Shown here in pieces: positions 16,328 to 25,404 of a stretch of 64,000 nucleotides of DNA. Under the pieces are notes generated by a model. That model searched no databases and had not been told where the DNA came from. It saw nothing but the letters and a program-made list of their open reading frames with translations. How positions within the stretch are numbered: position 1 is the stretch's first letter; the number at the start of each line of letters is the position of its first letter. Position numbers and translations under genes: made by a program. The stretch comes from an uncultured Lachnospiraceae bacterium (GTDB lineage Bacteria > Bacillota > Clostridia > Lachnospirales > Lachnospiraceae): positions 1 through 64,000 of the forward strand of contig CANPUE010000004.1 of the NCBI GenBank assembly GCA_947577185.1, in the 5' to 3' direction.

Positions 16328-18409
16328 TTACAGATTGACCACTGTCTTAACAAGATCTTCCTGCGCCGCACTGGAACCGACATAAATGGAATATTCCATG
16401 TTTTCCAGCTGCCACTCACGGTAAACCGGATTGTACCATTTCAGTTTTTCAACCGGCGTTACAATCTCTGCTTCCTTCTCTTCTCCCGCTTTCAGGCTGA
16501 CGCGCGTGAATCCGCGAAGCTGCTTCACCGGTCTGTCCACTGCAGAATTTTCAAAACCGACATAGAGCTGTACTACCTCGTCCCCATCTACGCTTCCCGT
16601 ATTCTTTACTTTCGCTGTCACTTTCAGGACATCTCCGTCTACGCTTGCTTTCGGGTCAGTGATTTCAAAGGTTGTGTAACTTAATCCAAAGCCGTACGGC
16701 ACCAGAGGTTTCACACCGTTTTTCTCCAGACGGGTGTATCCATGATAATATTCATAATACTGATCCGTCGCTTCCCAGTCTACATGCGGAAGGTCTTCTT
16801 CTGCATAAGGAACGACATACGGAAGTTTTCCGGAAGGATTGACATCTCCATATATGATCTCAGCCAGTGCCGTGCCGCCTTCCATTCCGGGATAATATGC
16901 CATGATCACAGAATTTACACAATCGTACCATTCTGTCATCATGATCATGTTGCCGCCTACCAGAACGACCGTTGACATGCTGTTCACCGGACCAGCCTGT
17001 CTGATCAGTTCTATGTCTTCCGGGTGGAGTCCCAGACTCTTCTTGCGGTCGCCGCCCATAGAACCTGTATAGTTCTCTACTTCGCTCTCTGAAACAAATT
17101 CTCCCTCATCATCATGATCATATCCTACGACGAAGATCACTGCATCCGCCTCTGCCGCAAGTTTCTTCGCGCTCTCGATATCAGCGCCGTCATGGAACAT
17201 CACTTCACAGCCGGGATTTGCCTTCTCAATGCCTTCTTTTGGCGTCACAACATATGGCGGACGCACCCAGCTTGAGCCGTGGTCACCGATAACCGCCGTA
17301 TCCGCAAGTTTGCCGATCAGTGCGATCTTCTTAACCTCGCTCTTTTTTAACGGAAGCACATTCTCATTCTTGATCAGGGTAATTCCCTTCTCTGCCGCCT
17401 CTTTCGCCACGGCAATGTGCTCTGCGCATCCTACTACGGACATATCATATTCTTTGTGATCTTTGTCAAACGCAAGGATCGTCCGCACGATGCGGAGTGC
17501 CGCCTCATCAATATGTGCTTCCGGCACAAAACCATCCTGCACCGCTTTCACGAGATGTTCCCCAAAGAACTGCGTCCACATCATCTCCATATCCTGACCG
17601 CCATTGGCTGCTTCCACTGTATCCCTGACGCCCCAGCAGAAATCTGACATGACAAACCCGTCAAAATCCCATTCTTTCTTCAATACCTGTCGTAACAGAT
17701 AGTTATGATGTCCGCAGTGTACGCCGTTATAGCGGTTATAAGAGCTCATGATGCTCGCGGCGCCCGCATCCACACAGTCTTTAAAATGCGGCAGATATAC
17801 TTCCTGCTCTGTCCGCTGATCACAGGTCACACTGCATTTGAAACGTGCGTTTTCCATATCGTTAAACGCGTAATGTTTCACACAGGCCATAATATCTTCT
17901 TCCTGAACGCCCCTGACCAGCGCGGCGCCCATCTGTCCAACCTGATAGGTCTCCTCCCCGTAAGTCTCCTGACTGCGTCCCCAGCCCGGGTTATAAGGAA
18001 GATTGATGCACACGCCGGCAAAAAGATTGCCTCCATAAGCCCGCACCTCTTTGCCGATGCAGCGCCCGATCTTCTCTTCCAGCGCCGTGTCAAAAGACGC
18101 GCCTCTTGCCATGGAAACCGGAAAACAGGTCGACTTCCAGCTCCCGCATACAACACCGCGCGGGCCGTCCGCAAACAGCATCGGCGGCAGATTAAATTCT
18201 TCCAGACCGCCTGCCGCATAAGGTGTCACATTGTAATGATTGTCTTCGCTGTTCATCTCCTCAGCCATTTTCTTCATGGTCTCCGGCGTCATCCTGATCA
18301 TATCCATGTTGCCGCTCATCAGCCACACCTTCTGCTCCAATGTCAGCTGATCCACGATTTTGCGCGCCTCATCCGTCATGGAAAGACGATATTCCTTCGT
18401 TGCTCTCAT
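16328..18409 (-). CDS. Glycoside hydrolase family 3 (beta-glucosidase/xylosidase type)
   Basis: Releases terminal beta-linked glucose or xylose from oligosaccharides. The 693-residue protein shows the GH3 N-terminal barrel with FADGPRGV, the KHYAFNDMENAR motif and the nucleophile region GFVMSDFCWGVRDT (about residue 250). The alpha/beta sandwich (about 340-560, with VVGYDHDDEGE) and a C-terminal fibronectin-III-like domain (about 600-690, PVKQLRGFTRV) follow. No signal peptide, so cytoplasmic. The start at 18409 has AAAGGAG eight bases upstream; the longer frame to 18466 runs toward the operator. It is expressed from a promoter bearing a LacI-type operator. Confidence 0.93.
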   Translation of the reverse strand: MRATKEYRLSMTDEARKIVDQLTLEQKVWLMSGNMDMIRMTPETMKKMAEEMNSEDNHYNVTPYAAGGLEEFNLPPMLFADGPRGVVCGSWKSTCFPVSMARGASFDTALEEKIGRCIGKEVRAYGGNLFAGVCINLPYNPGWGRSQETYGEETYQVGQMGAALVRGVQEEDIMACVKHYAFNDMENARFKCSVTCDQRTEQEVYLPHFKDCVDAGAASIMSSYNRYNGVHCGHHNYLLRQVLKKEWDFDGFVMSDFCWGVRDTVEAANGGQDMEMMWTQFFGEHLVKAVQDGFVPEAHIDEAALRIVRTILAFDKDHKEYDMSVVGCAEHIAVAKEAAEKGITLIKNENVLPLKKSEVKKIALIGKLADTAVIGDHGSSWVRPPYVVTPKEGIEKANPGCEVMFHDGADIESAKKLAAEADAVIFVVGYDHDDEGEFVSESEVENYTGSMGGDRKKSLGLHPEDIELIRQAGPVNSMSTVVLVGGNMIMMTEWYDCVNSVIMAYYPGMEGGTALAEIIYGDVNPSGKLPYVVPYAEEDLPHVDWEATDQYYEYYHGYTRLEKNGVKPLVPYGFGLSYTTFEITDPKASVDGDVLKVTAKVKNTGSVDGDEVVQLYVGFENSAVDRPVKQLRGFTRVSLKAGEEKEAEIVTPVEKLKWYNPVYREWQLENMEYSIYVGSSAAQEDLVKTVVNL

Positions 18410-18474
18410 AATTCCTGCTCCTTTCTGAACCGATCCGGCTGTCTGCCGGATCATGTTGGCAATCACTCTGCGTC

Positions 18475-18498
18475 ATTACCGTGTACGTTAACGGTAAT
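18475..18498 (-). promoter_or_regulatory. LacI-type operator over the GH3 transcription start
   Basis: ATTACCGT (18475-18482) and ACGGTAAT (18491-18498) form an 8-bp inverted repeat around an 8-base centre containing CGTTA-like bases. It lies four bases downstream of the -10 element, the classic place for a repressor block. The neighbouring LacI-family gene is the likely source of the repressor. Confidence 0.65.
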
Positions 18499-18501
18499 TT
18501 C

Positions 18502-18537
18502 ATTATAAAAGCAGATTGGCAAAAATGTCAATCTGCT
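18502..18537 (-). promoter_or_regulatory. GH3 promoter overlapping a terminator-like hairpin
   Basis: On the minus strand TTGACA (18531-18526), an 18-base spacer and TATAAT (18507-18502) form a near-consensus promoter. The same DNA holds AGCAGATTG (minus, 18537-18529) and its partner CAATCTGCT (18518-18510) followed by TTTTAT, a hairpin that could end the upstream LacI transcript. One short segment may thus serve both as terminator and promoter. Confidence 0.65.
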
Positions 18538-18611
18538 TCTTGTGTAGGCACTGTTTTTCGGCATAATGTACAACAAACTCTGTCTCCGTGAACCGTTTGC
18601 GCTCCTGCCGC

Positions 18612-19643
18612 CTAGATATTTTGTGCAATATGTATACTCAGATTCGTATAGCACATCCGTTCTTCCGGAACTGTCCCATACGCAAGATATTGGAAAAGAA
18701 TCTCCAGCGGCAGCTGTCCCTGTTTTTCCGGTTCCTGACACACCGTAGCGGAAATGATTCCCTGTCTGATCATCTCTTCCTGTCCTTTCACAAGATCGTT
18801 TGTGATGATCCGCACCTGGTGTCTGCTGTCTGCTGCCGCAATCACGCGGCAGATTTCATAGTCTCTGGGGTTTACCACATAGACGATATTCACATCGGGA
18901 AACTTCCGAAACATTTCCCGCACAGAGTTCTCATTCTGTTCCCTGCTCCGCTTAATAGAACGGATATCCAAAATCTTCATTTCCGGATACCTTTCTTCCG
19001 CTTCCAGGAAGAACCCTTTCGCACGTTCTCTATAGCTGGAAATCATTTCAAACCCTTCCGAATAGATACAGACCTGCGCCCGCTCTCCTCCGGCAAGCGC
19101 ACTGAGACCTGCCGCCAGTCTCCCCGCCTTCCGGTAATCACAGCCCACATAGGCAAGAAATTCCCGCCCCGGAATATAAGTATTGTAAAATACGACCGGG
19201 ATTTTCATCTGCTCCGCTGCCTCCAGATAACTCTTTACTTTAGACGAATCGATTCCCATCAAAATAATGCCGTCCTGCTGCGAAAGCATGTTACAGTACT
19301 TCTCTCTCTCAAAGAAAAGCGTATCTTCATCTCCGGTGATCTGATAAAAGTTCACCTGGACGCCGTACTGCGCCAGTTCTTTTGCCTTCCTGTGCGCGGC
19401 ATCCGTAATATCATGAAAAAAAGGATGGTTCTTTGCATCCGGCAGGAAAAAACTGATTTTCAGCTTTTTCTTCATCACTGCAAGTCCCTGTGCCGCCTGG
19501 TTTGGACGGTAATTAAGTTCCTGCATGACCGCTTCTATCCGCTGTCTTGTCTGTTCGTTGACCATTCCCCTGTTATGCAGTACACGGTCAACCGTTCCGA
19601 TCGATACCCCCGCCTTTTGGGCAATCTCTTTGATCGTCGCCAT
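18612..19643 (-). CDS. LacI-family transcriptional regulator
   Basis: DNA-binding regulator of 343 residues. The N-terminal helix-turn-helix (ATIKEIAQKAGVSIGTVDRVLHNRG, with the hinge region NYRPNQAAQGLA) is followed by a periplasmic-binding-protein-like effector domain (about 65-343). The GTVDRVLHNR variant is the type often found with a sugar-binding core of the ribose-binding fold. AAGGAG lies eight bases before the ATG at 19643. It is encoded directly upstream of GH3, in the same direction, and probably represses GH3 and the symporter until a sugar binds. Confidence 0.92.
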   Translation of the reverse strand: MATIKEIAQKAGVSIGTVDRVLHNRGMVNEQTRQRIEAVMQELNYRPNQAAQGLAVMKKKLKISFFLPDAKNHPFFHDITDAAHRKAKELAQYGVQVNFYQITGDEDTLFFEREKYCNMLSQQDGIILMGIDSSKVKSYLEAAEQMKIPVVFYNTYIPGREFLAYVGCDYRKAGRLAAGLSALAGGERAQVCIYSEGFEMISSYRERAKGFFLEAEERYPEMKILDIRSIKRSREQNENSVREMFRKFPDVNIVYVVNPRDYEICRVIAAADSRHQVRIITNDLVKGQEEMIRQGIISATVCQEPEKQGQLPLEILFQYLAYGTVPEERMCYTNLSIHIAQNI

Positions 19644-19775
19644 GCTGTCAGCTCCTTATCGTGTGTTTCGCCTGCTTTTGAGAAGAAATCTGTTTTTCAT
19701 CCGCCGGCATAACTATCATATCACGAAACAAACGTTTTATCCACACCGTTTCTTCCTCCGGCCCGCAGACCTCCC

Positions 19776-21773
19776 TCACCTGTTTACGATCCGGTAATAA
19801 GTCCTGGCTGTAGCCGCATAGCTGACGCAGTAAACTACCAAAAATACCGCACATACCGCCCCTGCACACCCCGTGATCAGACGGCCGTTGAATAAGTCGA
19901 TCGCTCCCAGCAGTCTCTTTACCATGAACATGCCCGCAAACGTATGCGCGAGTGCACTGGCAAAAGGCAGTCCAAAGACCAGAAAGATCTGTCTTCGTAT
20001 CGTGCTCTTAATCTCCTCTTCACTCATACCGACTTTCTTCATGATGTGGAAACTGCTCTGATCCTCATATCCTTCCGAAACCTGCTTATAGTACATGATG
20101 ATGAGCAGACACAGGAAGAAAATCAGTCCAAAAATCATACCGATGAATAAGAGGCCGCCGTACATGGAGTAGAGGCTGTCACGGGAATCCATACCGTTTC
20201 TGTCAGACCGAAAGCCATCCTGCTTCTCTGACCATGTCATAAATGCTTCCACAAACCGGATCTCCGCCTCCTTTTCGCCCTGCAGAACAAGGCCGATTCT
20301 CCGGCTCCCGCTGTTTAGAAACGCATCAATATCCTCTACACCGTTTTGCTCTGCCCATGTACTTACAAGTTCCTCTATGACCGTTTCGTCGCGGACGATC
20401 AGAATATAGTCGTTTCCGATTTCATTTTCTCTTGCTTTAGGATAGGGAAAAAGCTCTTCCGATTCCTTTTTTACGTCTTTCCGGACTCCCATAAAGTCCA
20501 GCGTGGTATACCCGAAATCGGCGCCTCTGGTATGGATAATCACTTCCTGTTCCGACAGTTCTTCCGCCTCTCCTGTCAATGCATGATAAGCCTCCTGCGT
20601 GAGAATCGTCGCTCTGCAGTCTTTCACTCCCGGCTCCCCGCTTCCAGTCAGACCGAAGGAAGACTGCGCGATCGAGCATTCCAGACCGATATAATCATAG
20701 GTATCCATGCGCTCTATTTCTACATGGTGCTCCGTCTGCAGACGTTTCAGTTCTTCCGAAGCCGCATTCAGCGCCGGAGCATCCTGCGTAAAGTTGACCG
20801 TCACATCATAGGGATACTGATATTTGGCCGCATCCTCCAGTCCCAGACTCACGGAGAGCGTGCAGATAAACGTAATGAGCACCATCGTGGAAAAAATACA
20901 GATATTGACGAGTCCCGCCGCGTTCTTCTTCATCCGGTAGTACATCCCGGAAACTGTGACGAAATTACGAGCCCTGTAATAAAACTTTTTCTGTTTCCTA
21001 AAACATTTCAGGAAGAAGATACTCCCGGAGGTAAACAGAAAATAAGTGCCGGCTATGACCAAAAACACCGCCAGGAAAAAGTTAATAAAGATCATATCGT
21101 CCATTTTGGAGGTGATGGCTGCCAGGTATCCATAGCCAAGCACTGCCGCGCCGACTAACGTCCAGACGATGAGCAGCCTGGGTTCCTTCTCCCCCTTTTT
21201 GCCGCCTGTGAGCAGTTGCGTTGGGCGCGCTTTTCCCATCTCATAAATCTGAAATGCAAACTGCATGAAAAAGATCACCACAAAAGCAAGCAGCGTTTCC
21301 CTAAAAGCATCCCATGTAAACATAAATTCCACATTCACGGGAAGGCGGCTCATTTTCAGCAGCAGAAGGAAAAATAATCTGGAAAGTACCGTTCCCAGAA
21401 TGATCCCGCCGGCCATAACGACAACATAGAGAATCACGTTTTCTATCAACAGCATAATACCGATGTGTTTCTTTTCCAGACCGAGCAGATTATAGAGGCC
21501 GATCTCTTTTTTCCGTCTTTTGCTGATAAAACTGCCCGCATATAATAAAAACGAGATCAATATGCACCACAGCAGCGACCTTCCAATCATCATCATAATC
21601 TGTGCATACACGGCATGCGGCAGTGTCATCATCACGTCATTGTGCAGAATGGAAGAAAATACAAAGTACGTAAACGTGGAAAAAACCGCGGCAAGCAGAT
21701 ACGGGTAATATACCATCCCGTTCGCTATAATTCCCTGCACCGCCATCTGCGGCAAAAGTCTCCATTTTTTCAT
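19776..21773 (-). CDS. BceB-type ABC transporter permease (peptide resistance)
   Basis: A 665-residue FtsX-family permease with about ten helices and a large extracytoplasmic domain between helices 7 and 8 (about residues 310-530), the layout of BceB/YtsD proteins that detect and detoxify cell-wall-active peptides such as bacitracin. Cytoplasmic ISKRRKKEIGLYNLLGLEKKHI near residue 88 and KVGMSEEEIKSTIRRQI near 580 are typical loops. The start overlaps the ATPase stop (ATGA). With the ATPase, histidine kinase and response regulator it forms a sensing and resistance module. The exact peptide is unknown. Confidence 0.9.
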   Translation of the reverse strand: MKKWRLLPQMAVQGIIANGMVYYPYLLAAVFSTFTYFVFSSILHNDVMMTLPHAVYAQIMMMIGRSLLWCILISFLLYAGSFISKRRKKEIGLYNLLGLEKKHIGIMLLIENVILYVVVMAGGIILGTVLSRLFFLLLLKMSRLPVNVEFMFTWDAFRETLLAFVVIFFMQFAFQIYEMGKARPTQLLTGGKKGEKEPRLLIVWTLVGAAVLGYGYLAAITSKMDDMIFINFFLAVFLVIAGTYFLFTSGSIFFLKCFRKQKKFYYRARNFVTVSGMYYRMKKNAAGLVNICIFSTMVLITFICTLSVSLGLEDAAKYQYPYDVTVNFTQDAPALNAASEELKRLQTEHHVEIERMDTYDYIGLECSIAQSSFGLTGSGEPGVKDCRATILTQEAYHALTGEAEELSEQEVIIHTRGADFGYTTLDFMGVRKDVKKESEELFPYPKARENEIGNDYILIVRDETVIEELVSTWAEQNGVEDIDAFLNSGSRRIGLVLQGEKEAEIRFVEAFMTWSEKQDGFRSDRNGMDSRDSLYSMYGGLLFIGMIFGLIFFLCLLIIMYYKQVSEGYEDQSSFHIMKKVGMSEEEIKSTIRRQIFLVFGLPFASALAHTFAGMFMVKRLLGAIDLFNGRLITGCAGAVCAVFLVVYCVSYAATARTYYRIVNR

Positions 21774-22543
21774 CTTTCCTGTGCGCCTCCTTTTTCCGTC
21801 TGCAAAACCGTAAGGGTGTCGGAAATCATTTTATACATTGTGTCATGTCCCTGATTCCCCTTGAAGATCTGATGGAACACGCAGCCGTCCTTGATAAAGA
21901 GAACACGCCTGGCATAGCTGGCCGCCTGAATGCTGTGCGTGACCATCAGGATCGTCTGTCCTTCGGCATTGACTTCCTCAAAAAGTTTTAACAGTTTGCC
22001 GGAAGCCCTTGAATCCAGCGCGCCTGTCGGCTCATCCGCCAGAATCAGATCCGGCTGTGTAATCAACGCCCGGCAGACAGCCGCACGCTGCTTCTGCCCG
22101 CCCGATACCTCATAAGGATATTTTTCCAGGATATCGTTGATCAGAAGCCGTGCAGCCAACGGCCTGATCCTTCTGTCCATTTCCTCATATCTTTCGCCGG
22201 ACAGCACCAGCGGCAGAAAAATATTGTCCTTGAGAGAAAGCGTATCCAACAAATTAAAATCCTGAAATACAAATCCAAGATGTTCTCTGCGGAAAGCACA
22301 AAGCTCCTTCTGCCTGATCTCTCCCAGATTTCTCCCGCGCAGGAGCACCTGTCCGCTGCTTGGCTTATCCAATGATGCAAGAATATTTAAAAGCGTCGTT
22401 TTGCCGGAACCAGATTCTCCCATGATCGCCACATATTCCCCTTCTTCCACGGAAAAATTCACATCACTTAAAGCCTGCACTTTTACGGAACCAAAACGGG
22501 TTGTATAAACCTTTTTGACATTTTTTACTTCTAAGACCGCCAT
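21770..22543 (-). CDS. BceA-type ABC transporter ATPase
   Basis: A 257-residue ATPase: Walker A GESGSGKTT, Q-loop VFQDFNLLDTLSLKDNI, signature VSGGQKQRAAVCRALI, Walker B ILADEPTGALD and the switch histidine in VTHSIQAASYA. It partners the BceB-type permease, whose gene it overlaps by four bases. The start at 22543 (MAVLEVKNVKKVY) has AAGGAG upstream; the longer frame to 22633 crosses the probable regulator boxes and is not family-like. Confidence 0.93.
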   Translation of the reverse strand: MAVLEVKNVKKVYTTRFGSVKVQALSDVNFSVEEGEYVAIMGESGSGKTTLLNILASLDKPSSGQVLLRGRNLGEIRQKELCAFRREHLGFVFQDFNLLDTLSLKDNIFLPLVLSGERYEEMDRRIRPLAARLLINDILEKYPYEVSGGQKQRAAVCRALITQPDLILADEPTGALDSRASGKLLKLFEEVNAEGQTILMVTHSIQAASYARRVLFIKDGCVFHQIFKGNQGHDTMYKMISDTLTVLQTEKGGAQER

Positions 22544-22641
22544 TGTTTTATCTCTCCTTCTTTTTCTGTAATTTCCCTGCGATTGCAATAAATCCTTTTG
22601 TATAAGATAAAACAAAAGGAAATGCACAGCCATTGATTTGG

Positions 22642-22670
22642 CTTACATTTCCCTTTTATAAACTTACATT
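22642..22670 (-). promoter_or_regulatory. Candidate response-regulator boxes before the BceAB genes
   Basis: CTTACATT occurs at 22642-22649 and 22663-22670 (plus strand), a centre spacing of 21 bases, two helical turns. The pair lies in the 131-base gap between the kinase gene and the ATPase gene. BceR-type regulators bind repeats at this place to activate the transporter genes, so I infer such a role. Confidence 0.45.
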
Positions 22671-22674
22671 CCTG

Positions 22675-23697
22675 TCACATTGCATCCTGAACAAATCCCA
22701 AAATCACTTTCGTGCCTTCTCCGACCTGCGATTCAACGCGGATCGTATGGGAAAGCTTATCCATGATCTGTCTGCACAGATACAGGCCGATTCCAGTCGA
22801 GCGCTTATCAAAACGTCCGTTATATCCCGTAAATCCCCTGTCAAAGATCCGGGGCAGATCTTCCTTTCGGATTCCGATCCCGTCATCCTCGATCACGAGG
22901 AAAGAAGCCTCTCCACTCGTCACTCTGCCCTCTCTGTCAAGCCCGTATATCCTGATCTCACCGTTTGCCGTATACTTCAGAGCATTTGATAACACCTGTT
23001 CTATTACAAAACCAATCCATTTTTCATCTGTCACTGCATGAATCGAGAATGTGTCCATCGTAAAAGAAAGGCCGCTGCCGATAAAAAGGATCGCATATTT
23101 CTTCACGGCCTGTTTTAACATGGCATAGATGTCCTGCTCCTGAAACAGCAGATCAGCGCTGAGGCTGTCCAGTCTGGCATAATGCAGTGCCATCTCCGCG
23201 TACTGCTCGATCTTGAACAGTTCCTCCAGTTCCCGCTTTTCACTGCCGTTTTGTAAAAGCAGGCGCAGAGCGGCGATCGGCGTCTTGATCTGATGCGTCC
23301 ACATCGTATAATAATCTGCCATATCCTGCTTTTTCGCATCCGACTCCGACACAATCCTGCGTTGTTCTTCCTCCGTCCGGCACACCATCTCCTGATAGAG
23401 CCGCTCGATATAGGAGGCACTCTCCGGCAGGTCCGCCGCCCTGTCTGCGCTTTTTTGCACTGCGCCCAACAGCTGGATGCACCGCCTGCGGTATCTGATA
23501 TAATCTCCCACTCCATACAACAGGAAAAAAAACGCTGCCAGTACTGCCGCATAGGAGATCGTCCTCATATATTCGTCATAATCGTAGATTCCCGCAATTC
23601 CCAGGTAAATCAGGATGATCACACTATAAATAACAATTGCTTTTATATGTTCCTTTATATAGGCGGCCAGGATCCTGCTTTCTTTTTTCTCCATCAT
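22675..23697 (-). CDS. BceS-type intramembrane-sensing histidine kinase
   Basis: A 340-residue kinase with two helices near the N-terminus (about residues 14-60) joined by a short loop, so it has almost no sensing domain. Phosphoacceptor region MWTHQIKTPIAALRLLLQ, N box EQVLSNALKYT, and G boxes DDGIGIRKEDLPRIF and STGIGLYLC are intact. Such kinases take their signal from the partner ABC transporter. The ATG at 23697 overlaps the stop of the response regulator (ATGA); the next codon is also ATG. Confidence 0.92.
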   Translation of the reverse strand: MMEKKESRILAAYIKEHIKAIVIYSVIILIYLGIAGIYDYDEYMRTISYAAVLAAFFFLLYGVGDYIRYRRRCIQLLGAVQKSADRAADLPESASYIERLYQEMVCRTEEEQRRIVSESDAKKQDMADYYTMWTHQIKTPIAALRLLLQNGSEKRELEELFKIEQYAEMALHYARLDSLSADLLFQEQDIYAMLKQAVKKYAILFIGSGLSFTMDTFSIHAVTDEKWIGFVIEQVLSNALKYTANGEIRIYGLDREGRVTSGEASFLVIEDDGIGIRKEDLPRIFDRGFTGYNGRFDKRSTGIGLYLCRQIMDKLSHTIRVESQVGEGTKVILGFVQDAM

Positions 23698-24374
23698 TCC
23701 TCCGGACATAACTGATACCCGATTCCCTTTTTCGTCAGTATAAAATCTTTCAAACCGCCCTCTTCCAGCGCCTTCCGCAGACGGTTGACATTGACTGTCA
23801 GCGTATTGTCATCTACAAAACACTCGTTATCCCAAAGACGTTTCATGATATCATCCCGGCTTACCGTACCGCCGGCGTTCTCGAATAAGATCTGTAAGAT
23901 CCGAAACTCGTTTTTGGACAATTCGATTTTCTTGCCCGCATACAAAAGCGACATGTCGGCCAGATTCAAAATGACATCCCGGTATGCCAGCGCCGACTGC
24001 TGCCCCTGGAAAGCATATGTCCTGCGCAGAATCGCCTGTATCTTGGCCAGAAGCACATCCAGATCAAACGGTTTGGCTATGAAATCATCCCCGCCCATAT
24101 TGACAGCCATTACGATATTCATATTGTCGGAAGCGGAAGAGATAAAAATAACCGGTACGCTGGAACTTTTGCGGATCTCACCGCACCAGTAATAGCCGTT
24201 ATAAAAAGGCAGTCCGATGTCCAATAGAATCAGATGCGGCGCGGTTTTCACAACATCCGACATGACATCCGTGAAATCCGCCGCCGTCACTACCTCATAT
24301 CCCCATTTTTCCAAATGTTTCCCGACCTCTTTTGCGATGATTGGATCATCCTCAACAATCAAGATACGATACAT
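23694..24374 (-). CDS. OmpR/PhoB-family response regulator (BceR-type)
   Basis: A 226-residue regulator with receiver domain (EDDP acidic pocket; phosphoacceptor Asp in LILLDIGLPFYNGYYWC, about residue 52; switch Lys in FIAKPFD) and a C-terminal winged helix (about 130-220, LSKNEFRILQILFENAGGTVSRDDIMKRLW). It is the first gene of the four-gene module and overlaps the kinase gene. It most likely activates the BceAB genes through the boxes at 22642-22670. Confidence 0.93.
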   Translation of the reverse strand: MYRILIVEDDPIIAKEVGKHLEKWGYEVVTAADFTDVMSDVVKTAPHLILLDIGLPFYNGYYWCGEIRKSSSVPVIFISSASDNMNIVMAVNMGGDDFIAKPFDLDVLLAKIQAILRRTYAFQGQQSALAYRDVILNLADMSLLYAGKKIELSKNEFRILQILFENAGGTVSRDDIMKRLWDNECFVDDNTLTVNVNRLRKALEEGGLKDFILTKKGIGYQLCPEE

Positions 24375-24421
24375 GTTCCATCCTCCAAACGCTCCTCATT
24401 CCGGCTCAATATCTCTGCCTT

Positions 24422-25177
24422 TTAAGCCTGAGAGGCTCTTCTTACTTTTTTCGCACCGCTTTCTTTCAAAATCGGGCTTAATGATTTATACACGATCAAT
24501 GTGATAACCGATACACTTGTGCCTTTGATCAGATTTAACGGCGCCACCGCAAAGCATACAAAGCTGGTGATATCCGTGATGGCTCCATTGATCTCCGTTC
24601 CCATGCCGATCAGCGCCTCGATCGGCATACCGTACAGCTGCGCGAATTTCGGCAGAAGATACACTGCATTAAACGCGGTTCCGAACAGCGTCATACAAAG
24701 GGTGCCTGCCACACAGCCAAACACTGCCGTCTTCTTCGTCTTATGGAACAGGTAGATAATGGAGGCCGGAAGCAGGAAGCTGCAGCCAACCGCGAAATTA
24801 GCCAGCTCTCCTACAAAAGCCGTTGACGTCGATTTCAAAAACAGTTTTAAAATAATTTTACAAAATTCAATCATAACACCCGCTACCGGTCCGAAAGCAA
24901 ATGTACCGACCAGCGCCGGCAGTTCGCTGAAGTCCAGCTTATAAAAGCCGGGGGCAAAGGGCATCGGCAGCTCAAATAACATCAGGATCGCTGAGATCGC
25001 TGAAAACATACCGATCATCGCAATCTTTCTCGTGCTTAAAATCCGCTCCGTCTCACCGCTTCGTTTCATTGCCGCTTTCTCCGCCGCATACGCAGTCAGA
25101 AACAGCGCTGCCACCACAGCCAGAAACTCCAATAAAAAAATTACATTCTCCTGAATTGCTTCGATCAATCCGTTCAT
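24422..25177 (-). CDS. ribU: Riboflavin ECF transporter substrate-binding subunit
   Basis: Membrane S-component that captures riboflavin for an energy-coupling-factor transporter. The 251-residue protein has an extra N-terminal helix (about 12-32), then about six helices with the RibU hallmarks FELPMPFAPGFYKLDFSELPALVGTFAFGPVAGV and FLKSTSTAFVGELANF. Assignment is supported strongly by the FMN riboswitch and terminator immediately upstream. The shared ECF ATPase and EcfT subunits are not in the window. Confidence 0.94.
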   Translation of the reverse strand: MNGLIEAIQENVIFLLEFLAVVAALFLTAYAAEKAAMKRSGETERILSTRKIAMIGMFSAISAILMLFELPMPFAPGFYKLDFSELPALVGTFAFGPVAGVMIEFCKIILKLFLKSTSTAFVGELANFAVGCSFLLPASIIYLFHKTKKTAVFGCVAGTLCMTLFGTAFNAVYLLPKFAQLYGMPIEALIGMGTEINGAITDITSFVCFAVAPLNLIKGTSVSVITLIVYKSLSPILKESGAKKVRRASQA

Positions 25178-25206
25178 TTTGATGTGTCTCCTCTCTGATA
25201 AAAAAA

Positions 25207-25280
25207 TTTTTTTACATGCAAATTTTTACATGTGAATGTAAATTTTTACATGTGAATGCAAATTTTTACATGTGAATGCA
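25207..25280. repeat. 20-bp tandem repeat in the ribU leader
   Basis: The unit aatttttacatgtgaatgca occurs at 25221-25240 (one mismatch), 25241-25260 and 25261-25280, with a degenerate copy before 25221. Each unit carries the palindrome ACATGT, and neighbouring units can pair TTTACAT with ATGTAAA. It lies between the riboswitch terminator and the ribU start, so it would be transcribed only on read-through. Confidence 0.85.
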
Positions 25281-25296
25281 AAAAGGAAGTCTTCGC

Positions 25297-25331
25297 AAAA
25301 AAACCCCGGATCTGAAAACCTCGATCCGGGG
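25297..25331 (-). terminator. Riboswitch-controlled intrinsic terminator
   Basis: On the minus strand CCCCGGATC (25331-25323) pairs with GATCCGGGG (25312-25304), followed by seven T (25303-25297). It sits about 75 bases beyond the FMN riboswitch and before ribU, so it is the likely expression platform. Confidence 0.9.
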
Positions 25332-25404
25332 AGCATTCGCACACATCCATGAAAGACACAGACAATCAAAATCAACTGCCCATGCCCTATGAATCCGCAT
25401 GATA

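Noticed and set aside
17705-18508. 267-codon plus-strand frame opposite GH3
   Set aside because: Antisense shadow of the GH3 gene; no recognisable motifs and unnatural composition.
18588-19712. 374-codon plus-strand frame opposite the LacI gene
   Set aside because: Full overlap with a clear LacI-family gene; His/Arg/Phe/Cys-rich composition is typical of antisense reading; no ribosome-binding site.
25207-25280. CRISPR-like short repeats in the ribU leader
   Set aside because: 20-base units directly adjoin without spacers, so it is a simple tandem repeat.
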